From Amia ocellicauda (taxonomy: Eukaryota; Chordata; Actinopteri; Amiiformes; Amiidae), in the NCBI RefSeq assembly GCF_036373705.1, contig NC_089858.1:17844249-17908248 (forward strand): 64,000 nucleotides of DNA. The letters run 5' to 3'. The position numbers and the translations under genes are program-made. Position 1 is the first letter of the stretch. Every line of letters begins with the position of its first letter. Below the pieces are notes generated by a model. That model ran no database searches. It was not told the origin of the DNA and saw only the letters and a program-made list of their open reading frames with translations. Positions 46,301 through 57,750 of the stretch are shown one piece after another.

Positions 46301-49300
46301 CCTCTCCTTCTTCCTCCTCCTCCAGTCCCGCCTCCTCTCTGTCTCCCTCCTCTCCCACTTGCTGGCTGCCCTCTAGGGTCTCCACACCAGTCTCCTCCAG
46401 GTCTTGTTCTGCCTTCTCCTCCTCTCCCTCTACCTCAGTCTGTGGATGCAACCAGCTTCCCTCCACCTTCCTCTCTGCAACTGGCCCCTCCTCCTCTTCA
46501 GGCCCCATTCCATCCAGGGTCTGGTTGGTACCGCTGTCTTCCCTGGGCCCCAGTGGGAGGGAGGCCGCGTAATGGGGAGTCTGGAGGATGAAGCTCGTGT
46601 GGTCGTACAGCTTGGTGTTGCTCATCAGATTGTCAGTCATGTCAGGGACCGTCAGCGCGCTAAAGCCCAGGGTGAATGTCTCCAGGGCGCCCGTCTCGCT
46701 CAGAGTCTTGTGTGGGTTGGAAGTGCTCTTCTCCAAACCTGTGTGAGAATGCACGGAAGGAAGGGCAGGAAAGAGAATTACCAGGGTTAGTGGAGGAACT
46801 CAAATATTCTGTATTTACTTGTTTATTAACCCCTTTTTTTAGGCAAAGGATTACGCATTATAATTCTCATTTGCAATAAAATACAGAAAAGCTTAGCAGT
46901 TCGCCATGGACCTGGCGATATACATTCAGAAACATTAGATGTCCCTGCCATCCAATTTCAGTATATATGTGTGTGAGTTTAAGCCGCTTATTAACTTTTA
47001 GAAGTCCACAGTACATCAGCCAGACAATGCTACTACTCCCCCGGCTCAGACAGGAACCCAAGGGGTGTCAGATCAGGCTCTACGTTCAAAGCCAATGATC
47101 TCCAGGGGGTCGAGTGGAAAGCTAGAGGGGGCTACACCTCACCTGGGCTTCTCTTGTTGTGCAGGTAATTCTGAACACCTTCCTCGAAGTCCTCCACGCA
47201 GATGGCTTTGCGTTTCACGGCTTTCCTCTGCAGCCCCGGCTTGCCCGAATCCAGATCCATGTGAGGTGTCTTCAGCGTCAGACTGAAAGAGCTGCGGGTA
47301 GCCCAGGCCACCACAACCAGGAGAACAGGCCGGGTGGAGACACGAGGGTTACCGAGATGCTGACGATTCATTAATTGCACACCTCTCGCCAATACTATCT
47401 GGCACGTTTATTTGAACACACACCATTAGTAGGCATGCAGGTGAGATTACAGGTCAGGTAACAGACAAGCTGTGCAGCAAGGACACAGCAGAGTAATCAT
47501 AGGAAAAACCTGGCGTCAGAGCACCGGTTCCTGTTGTTATTTTAATCCTCCACACTGACAAGACAGACACATCGGTTTACAATAATCTTGCATGTTTGGG
47601 AAGCCAACCCGGGACACAGTACCTGGCCGCACCCCCGGACAGCTCGGAGAGGTTGTCCTCAGTGCCAGATTGCTGGATTTCCAGGTCTGTGATACAGAGA
47701 AAAAATACCAAAACTATTAGTTCTGACTTTTTGGCTTTTGGCTTAATTGTTTTTAAAGATTTAGTTGTTTTTAAATCACATTGTTCAGGGTTTTTTTGGT
47801 ATAGTTTTGTTATATTTTGTTGTCAAATACATTGACCGTTTTGGGTTTAATTTAAAATGCATTGGACCTTTTTTGTTTGTTTTTTATTTTTCCCTTTTTA
47901 ATTGTTTCTTTAATTTGTTCAATGCATTTTCAGTTATTTTCAATGTATTTGACTCTTTTTTTGGTGAGCAGTTTTTGCTTTTATCACGTTTGTTTTGTTG
48001 TTTTGGGCACGTTTTTTTTAAGTTAATTGTTTTGTTTCTTGTTAAATCACAGATTTTAAAAAATTTTAAGTGATTTTAAGGACTGATATTTTAAATGATT
48101 TTAATCACAAGCATTAAAAATTGAATTGTTTTTATTAATGTAAATGTAAAATACTCAACCTAATAAACAGTATTTTTGGCTTTTGGTTTGCTTAGTTACT
48201 AATGCTTTTGCTATGATTTAATGTAATTGATTTCAATTTTTAAAGTGGGTTTTTATTTGTGTGTTCATCCTGACAACAAAACTTCTTAGGTCTAACCATG
48301 AGCTCCATCCTATTCCTCCATATCAACCTAAAAGAGTGGCTACTACTACCAGTAAAACCTGGCCACTTAAAGATAGATCTTTAAAATTAAGTAATTTTAG
48401 GAAACATTGACAATAAGAGGAAGAAAGCAGTGGCTAAGTGACCCAATTTCCTAGCATTAACAAGTCACATGATTGCAGGTCTAGGGTCATCCTCCTGTTG
48501 TGTTACCAGGAATTAGCTGCTAACCAACCTTCTCCATCCTGCTCCATCCTCCTCTCAAACTGAGACACGCTGACTCTCCTCTTCGGCCTCTTCCTGCTGA
48601 TCCTCTGGACGGCCACGGTAAGGTTTACAGTGGACAGGTCTGGCAGGTCGAGGTCTAGGGTCCCAGTGCTAAATAAACAGGGAAAGAAAAATAATAATAT
48701 ATATAAAATAAAAATCACACAAAGGAAAGAATGATGCAACATGTCAAGCTGCAATAATCCACAAGGGATTAAATATGATTAAATATATGTACCTGGGTCT
48801 GTTACTGCCTGGACTTGACTCACTGGGCTGTAGTTCAGGATCATCCCTCGCAGGTCTGTCTGGGACCAGCAGAGACACCTCCGGCTCTGCAGCACAGAAG
48901 GATCCCTTAGGCTGATGTCTTAGCTCCCCACTGTATTATTTGCATTCAGTGTGATGACATATACCCAGGTGCAGGTGACAGTCTGAGCTAGTGTGTCAAT
49001 TTCAGTGGTGCATTAAAATACCTCATCCCATAATTAGTATAATTGCACATTAAACAACCACCCTACCCTGCGATGTAGTTCTCCATTTTTCAGTTAAGTT
49101 TACTACTGGAAGACACCAGGCAAGTATTAACTTAAAAGGAAGCAGTACTGCTACTATCTATTCTACAGACAGTCCATTTTTAATCTTGCAGACAGCTTTG
49201 TTTTGAGGTCTTGGGCATGTTACCCAGACCGCAGAGGAGCCAGTATGACGAGGCGGGGGGGGGTCACACAAACCTGTCAGAATGATCTTGCGGAGCAGCA

Positions 49301-50576
49301 GGCGGGGTGTGACCTCATCCAGAGAGTCGTGGCCAGGCAGACTTGCAGGGCTGACCGCCTGCCTGCTCACGGTGGACAGCCTCTTACTGCTGGAATCATT
49401 CGGGGCCTTTCTTACACTCTGACAGGGAGGAGAGAGAGAAAATAAATACATACAAATGTATGTCACTGTGGTTTATACATGACAGGTATACAATTCTGCT
49501 ATAGAGACATCTTGAGGTGTAATGATTGCATCACTACTGAAATGGATACTGACACTCTGGGTCTCGATAACAATTCCAAAAGCCTTGTGCAAGCAGCACA
49601 TGTGCTCTTTTAATAAATTCAGAAACTTTTCAACGATTTAACAATTAAGACACTTTACACTACTTTACAAACTCGGCACTCTCAACAAGCTGTGAATCTG
49701 CCAGAGCTGCATAAGATAACCAGATAAAACTGGAAAAGAGAACACCACCACCACCACCACCCCCCAGCAACCCCCCAGTGCGGAGATGGCACGCGTTACC
49801 TCCCGCAGGGTCTGCTTGAGTTTATTCCTCAGGGTTACGTGAGGGGAGGGGACCGCGGCGGCACTCCTCCGCAGCTTGGCACTCCGTCTGCTCCTGGGAG
49901 AGGAAGCCTGGGCACTGGGGGAAAACAGCGACAGCAGCAGCTAAACCTTACAGCACGTGCAACACCGGCAGCCGCAGTGAGGACAGGATCCATTATCGAC
50001 AATATAATAATAGTCAGAACATTTATGCGTAACATTTCAATCAGAGGAATCCCAAAGCACTTCACACTTGGAAAGGGACTCACTGCACCCACTATTAACA
50101 GGTCAAACCCACTCGTCCTTTTGCATTGCCTGTAGAAGGGATCATGAGTATTTAGGTTTACAGTACTGCAATCTCCCTTTCATTTCTCAGGTTAACTCCC
50201 CTAGTACGGCCAGCTCCTCCTCCTCCTCTTCCTCACCCAGTGCTCTGCATTATATGGCGTTTCTATGGTGTATTTGTGTATTAGACATTTGATGTAGAAC
50301 AGCAGTTTTCACTGGAGGTGCCTGAGAGGGTCTTCTTTTCATGCCTGCATCTTAATGACTGAATGCAATAGGTTCCTGGTGGTTCTAAAACACCTTCCAC
50401 TTCTAGATGTTTAGCAAATGATGACATGGGGATTTGAAGTGAGCCACAGAAGTTGTATACATCTCTGGTGCCGGATGTGCCCCTCACCTGCGTGTGACGG
50501 GGGAGCGGGGCAGCTCTGTCTGCAGCACCTGCCTCAGCAGGGTGCGTGTCGAGATGTCAGCCTCTGGGGAGTCCAT
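43381..50576 (-). CDS. CENPT: Centromere protein T (12 coding exons)
   Basis: Exons in transcript order: 50576-50488, 49914-49800, 49418-49274, 48886-48793, 48668-48529, 47686-47623, 47291-47143, 46738-45635, 45503-45404, 45133-44972, 43800-43696, 43504-43381. Frame is kept throughout: 796 codons plus stop, against about 561 in human. The C terminus (about 685-796) is the CENP-T histone fold and extension: YIMSVFTHFAKTKVSRDIYP, LDKYFDRLSDDLEAYAKHAK, then RYLPLQYRQLLIP. The N terminus carries Arg-Leu motifs TRTLLRQVLQ (residue 10) and TPRLLLRKII (residue 105), like the human Ndc80-recruiting TPRTLL motifs. CENP-T binds DNA with CENP-W/S/X and connects centromeric chromatin to Ndc80. Exon 8 (368 codons) is very acidic and explains the extra length. 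Intron 9 is GC-AG. Confidence 0.95.
43801..44971 (-). other. CENPT intron 10, with degenerate CCCTAA-like stretch
   Basis: Between about 44310 and 44460 the sequence is rich in AGCCTTAGCCC / AACCCTAGCC-like words, resembling degenerate interstitial telomere-type repeats. No exon is seen. Confidence 0.55.
45547..45564. repeat. G18 homopolymer in CENPT intron 8
   Basis: Eighteen consecutive G on the plus strand (C18 on the transcript), preceded by a short GT run, in the short intron between exons 8 and 9. Confidence 0.9.
47700..48260. repeat. T-rich low-complexity tract in CENPT intron 5
   Basis: About 560 bases are dominated by T-runs broken by G (TTTTTGG, TTGTTTTTAA types), therefore A-rich on the CENPT transcript. 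No coding sense; the predicted frames are Phe/Leu-rich noise. Confidence 0.7.
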
Positions 50577-51300
50577 GGTCACTCAACCTGGAAGATCAAT
50601 ACCAAACACAGCCACACGTTTCAGTGTTGCATTGTATTAGTCATAATAATGATTACACTTCAAGGCACAACTTCACAGTGTTGACTAAAGTTAAAGTATA
50701 TCTTGCTAGCTCTTATTAGAACAAAAACAAGCACAACATTTTAATAACCAAAGCTTCAAAGAAAGAAAAAGCACAACTAAATCCTGAAATTCACTTTCCA
50801 ATAGCTCTACTACTGCTTAACAACTCGGCAGTGGCTGGCCTTGAAATCCTTTTCATAAACAGGGTATTTCCCCACCACCCTTAATGTGACAACAAATATT
50901 TATTTCAAAACGGGCGATGTTTTACAAATGAATCTTCAAATACATACAGTGTAAATAAAAATATGAAGTACTGGCAAATTAGTACGTGTCATCCATAATT
51001 ATAATCCACAGCATTCAACTCCCAGTACAGACAACACTGTGATAACCTACCGTTGTTTCCTTAGTGCAATCCAGACGTCTTTGTTAGTTAGATCAGCACC
51101 TCGGCGATTTGAGACAGAAAATTATTAATATTCCTCATATGTGTTGATTCATTTCTTATTTGGTTCTGTATCCAGTGAGAGTCCAATCTAACAGTTATCT
51201 ACGTTTTGAATTTTCGTTTCAGTGTCGCTCATCCCGCCAGCAAATTCAAGCCAAACCTCGCGATTGTTCATCAGCGGAAGTTAACGCTATTTCTGCGTGG
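50577..51300 (-). other. CENPT 5' UTR exon and first intron
   Basis: The start codon lies 11 bases inside an exon with acceptor TCTTCCAG at 50588. A matching noncoding first exon ends at 51051 with donor GTAGGT (51050-51045) and probably begins near 51230-51300. The intervening 460 bases hold nothing recognisable. Confidence 0.6.
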
Positions 51301-51301
51301 T

Positions 51302-51321
51302 TGCATTATGGGACATGTAGT
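51302..51321 (-). promoter_or_regulatory. SBS (ZNF143/THAP11) motif at the CENPT promoter
   Basis: On the minus strand ACTACATGTCCCATAATGCA fits ACTACAnnTCCCAnnATGC in full. It lies about 250 bp upstream of the noncoding first exon donor, near the likely start of transcription. Confidence 0.75.
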
Positions 51322-52280
51322 TTTTATAGCGCTTTTGTGACTCTGATTCTGATTCTTCATAGTGTCAACCGATCTGTCACCCACTCTCCATATTTAGCCT
51401 AGGTGTTTCGTTTTGTTTCCCCTTTATATTTTAAATAGGAATGTATTACTTCAGTTACCAAATAATAGTAATGTTTATAGTATTAGGTATGAACTGTATA
51501 ATATATCTAGGGGGAACAATACACTTTTAGTATTGTATCAGACATGGTTTCCAATGGCCAGTTTAAAGGTTGAGTTGAAGTGTCTCACATTATGTTATAA
51601 AAATGTTGTTGTTGTTGCAGTATGTATGTTTTCTTCTATTCACAAATAGGAATTAATAATAAACTATATCAAGTCAAGGGTGATTTTGATTGTGTGAGAC
51701 AAATTGAAACTGAAATAGTAACACCTCCTGACTAAATCAATTCAGTGAATCGTTAGTTATTTTTAGATAAAGTTTTAGCTTATAGCGAATATTAATCTGT
51801 ATTTCCAGTGCTATCTTTCATATTCAGTGTTTTATTCTGCAAGAGCTGCTTTGCTTCTATATGAACTTCTCTGGAAGAGGGCCTGTAGCAAAGCTAAAGC
51901 CTGGAGTTCATTTCACAGCGAGGGAGTCAGTGTAACAGGTGGGGTATACACTGTTATTTCATTTCCTTGTTTTGAATTTAAATATAACATCTCTTCAATA
52001 TAATAATACAAACACTTCTTAACTCATCCAGTTTTATGTCTTTGTACAAATGTATTAAATTGCTTGAGTTTCTCTCATACAAAGCCTGCATTTTATACAG
52101 AAGCTGTATATATAACTTCTACACCTAAATTCTAAATTCTATATTGCGTTTTCGTGTAGTTCATATATATGCAACATTTGTGCATGAGTGGATGCTTGAT
52201 TTTTATGCTTTTGAAAGATGCACCCAGGGCTTGGAAACCCGACCGCTTTGATCGCTTCAGCAGCAAAACCGGAAGTAGTT
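51322..52280. other. Intergenic DNA between CENPT and THAP11 promoters
   Basis: AT-rich, with no open frame of interest and no recognised repeat. Confidence 0.6.
52268..52278 (+). promoter_or_regulatory. ETS-family (GABP-like) site
   Basis: ACCGGAAGTAG matches the ETS consensus CCGGAAGT, next to the SBS motif of the THAP11 promoter. Confidence 0.55.
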
Positions 52281-52300
52281 AGCATTGTGGGATCTGTAGT
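52281..52300 (-). promoter_or_regulatory. SBS (ZNF143/THAP11) motif at the THAP11 promoter
   Basis: On the minus strand ACTACAGATCCCACAATGCT fits ACTACAnnTCCCAnnATGC in full. It is 116 bases upstream of the THAP11 start codon. Confidence 0.78.
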
Positions 52301-52415
52301 TCCGCTGTGGAGCTGCTGGGCTCGATAACAACGCGCGGAGGAGCAAAACAAAACTCAAATCAAAGACAAAACTTTCCCCGCAATATAAAAATAGCGCCGA
52401 GGTCTCCCAGTAAGC

Positions 52416-53252
52416 ATGCCCGGGTTCACCTGCTGCGTCCCTGGCTGCTACAACAACTCGCACCGGGACCGGGAGCTGAGATTCTACACCTTTCCCAAGG
52501 ATCCCGTACAGAGAGAGATTTGGCTGAAGAACATCTCCCGGGCCGGGGTGAGCGGCTGCTTCAGCACCTTCCAGCCCACCACCGGCCACCGGGTCTGCAG
52601 CATCCACTTCCCCGGCGGCAGGAAGACGTACAGCATTCGGGTGCCCACCCTGTTCCCGCTGCGGGGCGTCAACGAGAGGAAGACCCGGCGAGGGAGGAAC
52701 AAGAAAGTCTCCGCTGTTTACCCCTCAGCCGTCGCTCCTGTTGCTGCCACCGTCGATGCGACTACCGTGTGCCCCCCGGCCGGAGTGGCCCCGGAGGACG
52801 CGGGCGGCAACGCAGAAGACGCCGGGAACGGGGCGCGGAAAGAGCCCGGCGCCCTGGACGTGAAGCCCATCGACCTGACCGTGCAGCCCGACGGCTCTTG
52901 CTTGCCCATCGCCGCGTCCGGCTCCCCAGCGCTCCCCGGACCCGAGCAGCACACGGCAGGGGCCACCAGCTCGGCCACCGTCCCGCAGCCGCTGCCGCTG
53001 TCCAAGATCGACCTCGTCTCCCTCGGCGCGTCCGACCACTCGTACTCGCTCTCCTCCGGCACCACGTCGGCGGAGCTGCTGAAGAAGCTCAACGAGCAGA
53101 GGGACATCATCGCGCTGATGGAGGTCAAGATGAAGGAGATGAAGTCCACCATCCGGCAGCTGAAAGTGACCGAGGCGAAGCTGAGAGAAGAAGTCAGAGA
53201 CAGAGACAGGATGCTGTCCAGCTCGGTGATACGCAAGAAGCACGGCATGTAG
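52416..53252 (+). CDS. THAP11: THAP domain-containing protein 11 (Ronin), single coding exon, 278 aa
   Basis: The intronless frame starts MPGFTCCVPGCYNNSHRD, the THAP11 N terminus. The zinc-binding C2CH set is C6, C11, C61 and H64 (CSIH), followed by the RVPTLFPLRGVNER box that closes the domain at about residue 90. The middle (about 95-200) is an Ala/Pro/Gly-rich linker with VKPIDLTVQ conserved. DHSY at 207-210 is the HCF-1-binding motif. The C terminus (about 222-270) is a coiled coil, LNEQRDIIALMEVKMKEMKS, ending VIRKKHGM as in mammals. THAP11 is a sequence-specific transcription factor that recruits HCF-1 to promoters of growth and mitochondrial genes. It is shorter than human (about 314 aa) mainly because the polyglutamine tract is absent. 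The coding region is very GC-rich. Confidence 0.97.
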   Translation: MPGFTCCVPGCYNNSHRDRELRFYTFPKDPVQREIWLKNISRAGVSGCFSTFQPTTGHRVCSIHFPGGRKTYSIRVPTLFPLRGVNERKTRRGRNKKVSAVYPSAVAPVAATVDATTVCPPAGVAPEDAGGNAEDAGNGARKEPGALDVKPIDLTVQPDGSCLPIAASGSPALPGPEQHTAGATSSATVPQPLPLSKIDLVSLGASDHSYSLSSGTTSAELLKKLNEQRDIIALMEVKMKEMKSTIRQLKVTEAKLREEVRDRDRMLSSSVIRKKHGM

Positions 53253-54062
53253 CTCTGACCCCGGAGGACAGAACCGCGAAGCAGACAGGAGTAAGATCAG
53301 TCGAGATGGGACGTTGAGAAGAAAAACCTTTTATAAAGGATACCAGCCCTCCTCCAAAAAAGTGAAGCTTTTGTACAAATGGATAAAAACGTGTATCATA
53401 GTTTAAAACGAACTTTGCAACAATTGATTTCTTTTTTAAACGTCTTTACTAATGCTAACTAGGTGTAACTTGTTACATGATAAAATAGCCATGACGGTAA
53501 CAGCGTTTGGTTGCATTCTTGTGCACAAACCTGCCCGCAGCAGAGCAATGGATGCTCTTATTTCTCCCCTTCTTGGCGGCTTTTCTCTTGGTCTAGGTTG
53601 TACCCGTATGAGCCGGTGAAAGACAAACTGTCGATGGAGACTGGGCAACCACGAAACCCAATGAATCTGCATTTTGATTGCCTGCAAGAGTCCGCTTTGC
53701 CACGACACATTTAGTGCACATCCATGCACACGTCTGTGTTGAAGGATGTAAATGCTTCTCGGAAATGTGTATTATTTGTATTATTGGTTTTGCATACCAC
53801 GATGCAATAACGAAATAGTCTGCCCGGCGTGTAGTTGTTGAGGCAATAGGAATCCAAAGACCGAGTCAGATCAATTGTGATCTCCTACATTTCAGTACAT
53901 ACTGTCAGTCTGTGGCCCATTCATTTAGTCGTCATGTTTGCGTTCATGTGTGGCGTTTCCTGTCATGGTAAAGCTGTGAGCAGTGTTGTTTTGATCCGAA
54001 ATGTGTGTTCTTAATTGCATTATGAATTTCACTGAAATCAGGATTTTTTTTTTTTTAATAAA
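53253..54062 (+). terminator. THAP11 3' UTR with AATAAA
   Basis: No further gene. The first clear hexamer after the stop codon is AATAAA at 54057-54062, after a T-run, giving a 3' UTR of about 0.8 kb. Confidence 0.6.
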
Positions 54063-56510
54063 ACCCAAAGTTCTGAAACAACACCTACCGAAAGATGTCT
54101 GTACTAAATCCTGTTGTTTAGTATTGTGTTTGATGCTTTTGTGGGGAGGTTAGTAATTGTGAAGGAACAGTTGAGTTTGGCCAAAAGCTGAAAGATTTGC
54201 CTATGTGCTTTAGGGAGCTTGATTAATGGGGGAGAGAAAACCTGTGATTGGCTTCAGCAGAGCAAAACCCTGAACTTTAATTGCCAATGGAAGAAACATA
54301 GCTGGGGCTGTAATGTGCACAGACACCGGCTCCAACAGGGGCTGGGATCTGTCCTGCAGGTGGTGCAGGGTGGAGATGGTACCTGGGCAGGTGCCTCCGG
54401 AGTGCATGCTTGTGTCTCAGTAGGGCAACAAGTACAGAAAACAAAACTTTAGGCTGAACATTTCGGTCTCCTTGCGTTAGACCATGAGAGATGTTTAATC
54501 CTGCAGAACATGGTCGGATGGGTCAAAATCAGGTGATTTGTAAAGCTGGTCTTTCTTTATTTCTTTGCATCCTAAGGAGTGAATGTGCACATATACCAAA
54601 CTGACTGGGCTTGGTGAGCGAGTCACCGGTGTGCAGAGTGACATGCCTTTGATTTTTCAGTTTAAATCTTCGCAGGTAGAAGAGTTTTTTTTTTTTTTCC
54701 TTCTTTATAAATATACAACTTGTGAGTTATAATTCCGGTGGAATCACTATCAACATGTCTGCTTGCATTTTAAGAGTGGTGTGTCCTTGGGGGTGATGTG
54801 AGTCTGAAGGCTTTTGCTAGACTCTAGACTCACCCTGGTTTTGTTGGACATAGAAATGTGCAGCTGAAAAGAAGGTAATGCATTGTCATCCTTTTTTAAA
54901 GCTTTAATCAGAAATCAGTGGTGTTAATTTCCAAGCACAGAGTGCTTGTTTCTAAGGGAAATAAAAAGGGACCAGACTTTATGATCAGCCTGTAGTGTGG
55001 TGGCAAACCTCACATTGTACACGCGGCAGAGACACACTCATCTTACATCATAAATGTGTTTGCTTTTCATTAGGAATTCAGTGTTATCTGTATGATTTTT
55101 TTGAAATATACAGTTTCTGGGTTTGTGACATTGTGTTAAAACATCATTACCTTTGTTTGCTCTTTTAGTTTGCTCTTCCTTGATTAGGCCCAATGTGAAT
55201 AATGGTGAAAGACAGTGTTGTCTAGACTGGGTGTCCTTTGGAATATTTTAATGTGTCCTTTGAAAGAAATCTGCAGATAAACCAACATGCACAATAAACA
55301 GTAAATAAATCAAACAATGTACATTTGTTCATATAATTAAAGCTTATTTATGCTTTATGTAGGTATGTATAGTTGTTTGACAACAGTAAGTGTACTGTGC
55401 ATTCATTGTATTGCCAGGGTGCTTATACTGTATTGAGAGGTGGCTTAAGAAACCGCTCTCCCTGGCTTTAGCAGTAAGGTTGATGGATTGTAAGCCCAGA
55501 TGCAGTTACTGAATCAGATTCACAGCCGGATGTAAAATCTACCCAGAGGCTTTTCCCAATCTTCCCTGATTTAGATCATTCTAAGTGGAATTTAATCCAC
55601 CTTCAGTACCCTCCAGCAGCCTGGGAAGACGGGGCTGGGCTGAGAGTCTCCAGCAATAGGGCCATTTTGTTGTAATGTGGTCGTGCAACCTGGGATGGAT
55701 TGTAGCGGCTAGCAGCTTCTAGACCTCAGTGACCCAAGCGATGAGACGTGCTGTGCCAGTAAACTCATAGTGCCTTAAGGTTTGTTCCCTCCGCTGTTGC
55801 ACAATGCCCTGAGGTGTTCCTACACAGTCACTTGTTTTGGAGGCACAGCAAATTAAAAACAACATTCACCCTCTGCAGTGCAGCTGGTCCAGTTATACAG
55901 TATTGGGTGAACGTTGGATAAGGGTGCTGGCCTGGTAGGAGGAAAGGGGAGGTTGGTGGGGTGATGTAAACATTTTCTTTTTTTACTAATCTGTTTAGAA
56001 TAAAGTTTGGACATAATGATGTGATTACCAATAATGTGAGAATTTATTCAAAGATGAAAACAGATTAATTGGACATGCAGAGACCATTGCTGTGCATGGC
56101 AGCAGTCTGAAGACCAGCTTCCTCCCCTGATGCTGGACACAAGGACAGTGGAGCTCAAGCACTGTTGGGGAGCGGGACCTCTCTGATGTCCCACTGGGCA
56201 GGACTGAGACAAGGCAGCAGCTCAATAGCACAGTCACACCCGAGCCACGAAGGAACTTGAGCCCAAAATGGAAAAGTCTGCAGATTTCACATTCTTAAAA
56301 AACACAACAACAACAACAAAAAAACAGGGAACAAATATGAACTGTACTGAGCTGTAACTGGCAAAATAATTAAATAACTAAATAATTGTTTTTTGTTGAG
56401 GCCAATAAACTTTTTTTTCTCAATAAAAAATGCCTTTGTTTTGGCAGTGTTTGATTCTTTGTGTCAACCTCCTTTTCCAAGATTCCCTGCGTCTTATATC
56501 TTATTTGTAA

Positions 56511-56524
56511 CCAGCAGGGGGCAG
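56511..56524 (+). promoter_or_regulatory. CTCF-like motif
   Basis: CCAGCAGGGGGCAG matches the CTCF core CCASYAGRKGGCRS at essentially every position. It lies between THAP11 and NUTF2. Motif only. Confidence 0.5.
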
Positions 56525-57697
56525 TCTATCCACAACAGCCCTAATTAGATCTGGAGCAAAGTGTCTAAAATCGCTTGCTTCGGCATTGAAACTTCTAAAA
56601 AAAAAATAGCATCTTGGAAAAAGAATGATTAAAGTTTTAAAATAAAAGTGCAATGGCAGAGCATGTGATGGTCAAAAGAAGTTTGTTTGAAATCGTTGAC
56701 CTATAAATGTGATAAAATACAAAAGTTATTGTGTGTAGCTGGGGGTTGAACTGACTGATTCAATGTTAGTAGTTGAAATCAGATTTTAAAGAAAGGTCTG
56801 TGTGGTTTGGATCAACCTAATTCCTTTATTTTGATTAGTCAAGTCAATTTTCAATGAGCTTTTATGACATGGCATGTTTTCCATGGTGAGCACATTCTCA
56901 GGTTTCCTGGGCCTGAACTGAAATCAAAACTTCAACCCAGCCGCCAAGTTCTAATTCCAAATGCAGGACTCGATGGAAGCTATATATTTGCCAGAAGCTT
57001 CTTGCTTCAACCCAGCAGCCATCGACTACTCCTTTTGGAAAGTGTTGCTGATATGTAATGTTATAACATTCCTTGGTTTCTCTTAGACTTTTTTATGCCC
57101 CCCACTAGCCCTGAGCTCACAAGACACATGCAAAGACCTATTGCAATATCCTCTAGATTCTAGAAGAAGGAAATGAGGAACAGGTCGATACAGATTAATT
57201 CTCTAAGTATAACTCCTTTTGGGAAAACTCAGGAGTGACATTTGCATGCATTATTTGATCTATATTTAAAAAATAAATGCTTATTTCTGGAATATATCCA
57301 CCAGTCATTCGATTTTCCCAAATGCTGCATTTAACTGTCATTTCCTGATCCATTTTTCCTTGTCAGGTTGGGACAGGACATGAGTTGTGTACATTTACAC
57401 AGACTAAACCACATTCTTTCATTGCTGTATTAATGTGATGATTTCCTTCAAAGAGCAGGAAGATTATGGGGAGTAACAGTCAACTGTATTAAGCAGTTAC
57501 CCAGAATTCTCCTCTGACTGTCAGTCATATGCCAATTTAAACACCACTTACAGAAATTAGTGTTATTTTGCATACATAAAAAAAAATCTCAGAAGTGAGT
57601 ATCCAGCTTAAAAAGAAGAACAGTTTGTAAAAAGCCATAAAATCCTGCATATGTCAAGGTGTTGGAAGTCCCTCTGCTTTCCCCATCGAACCCAATC

Positions 57698-57750
57698 TCA
57701 AGGTAACCCTAACCCTACCCGAAACCCCAGCCCTAGTCTGAACCCTGAAA
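57698..57750. repeat. Degenerate CCCTAA telomere-like repeat
   Basis: GGTAACCCTAACCCTACCC followed by ACCCCAGCCCTAGTCTGAAC shows the CCCTAA unit decaying over about 50 bases. Confidence 0.6.

Noticed and set aside
45736-46376. Ser/Leu-rich plus-strand open frames opposite CENPT exon 8
   Set aside because: They are the antisense of Glu-rich codons and have no independent support.
52307-53317. A 336-aa plus-strand frame and 172-176 aa minus-strand frames over THAP11
   Set aside because: They are shadows of the GC-rich THAP11 coding exon in other frames; only the 278-aa frame has a THAP domain.
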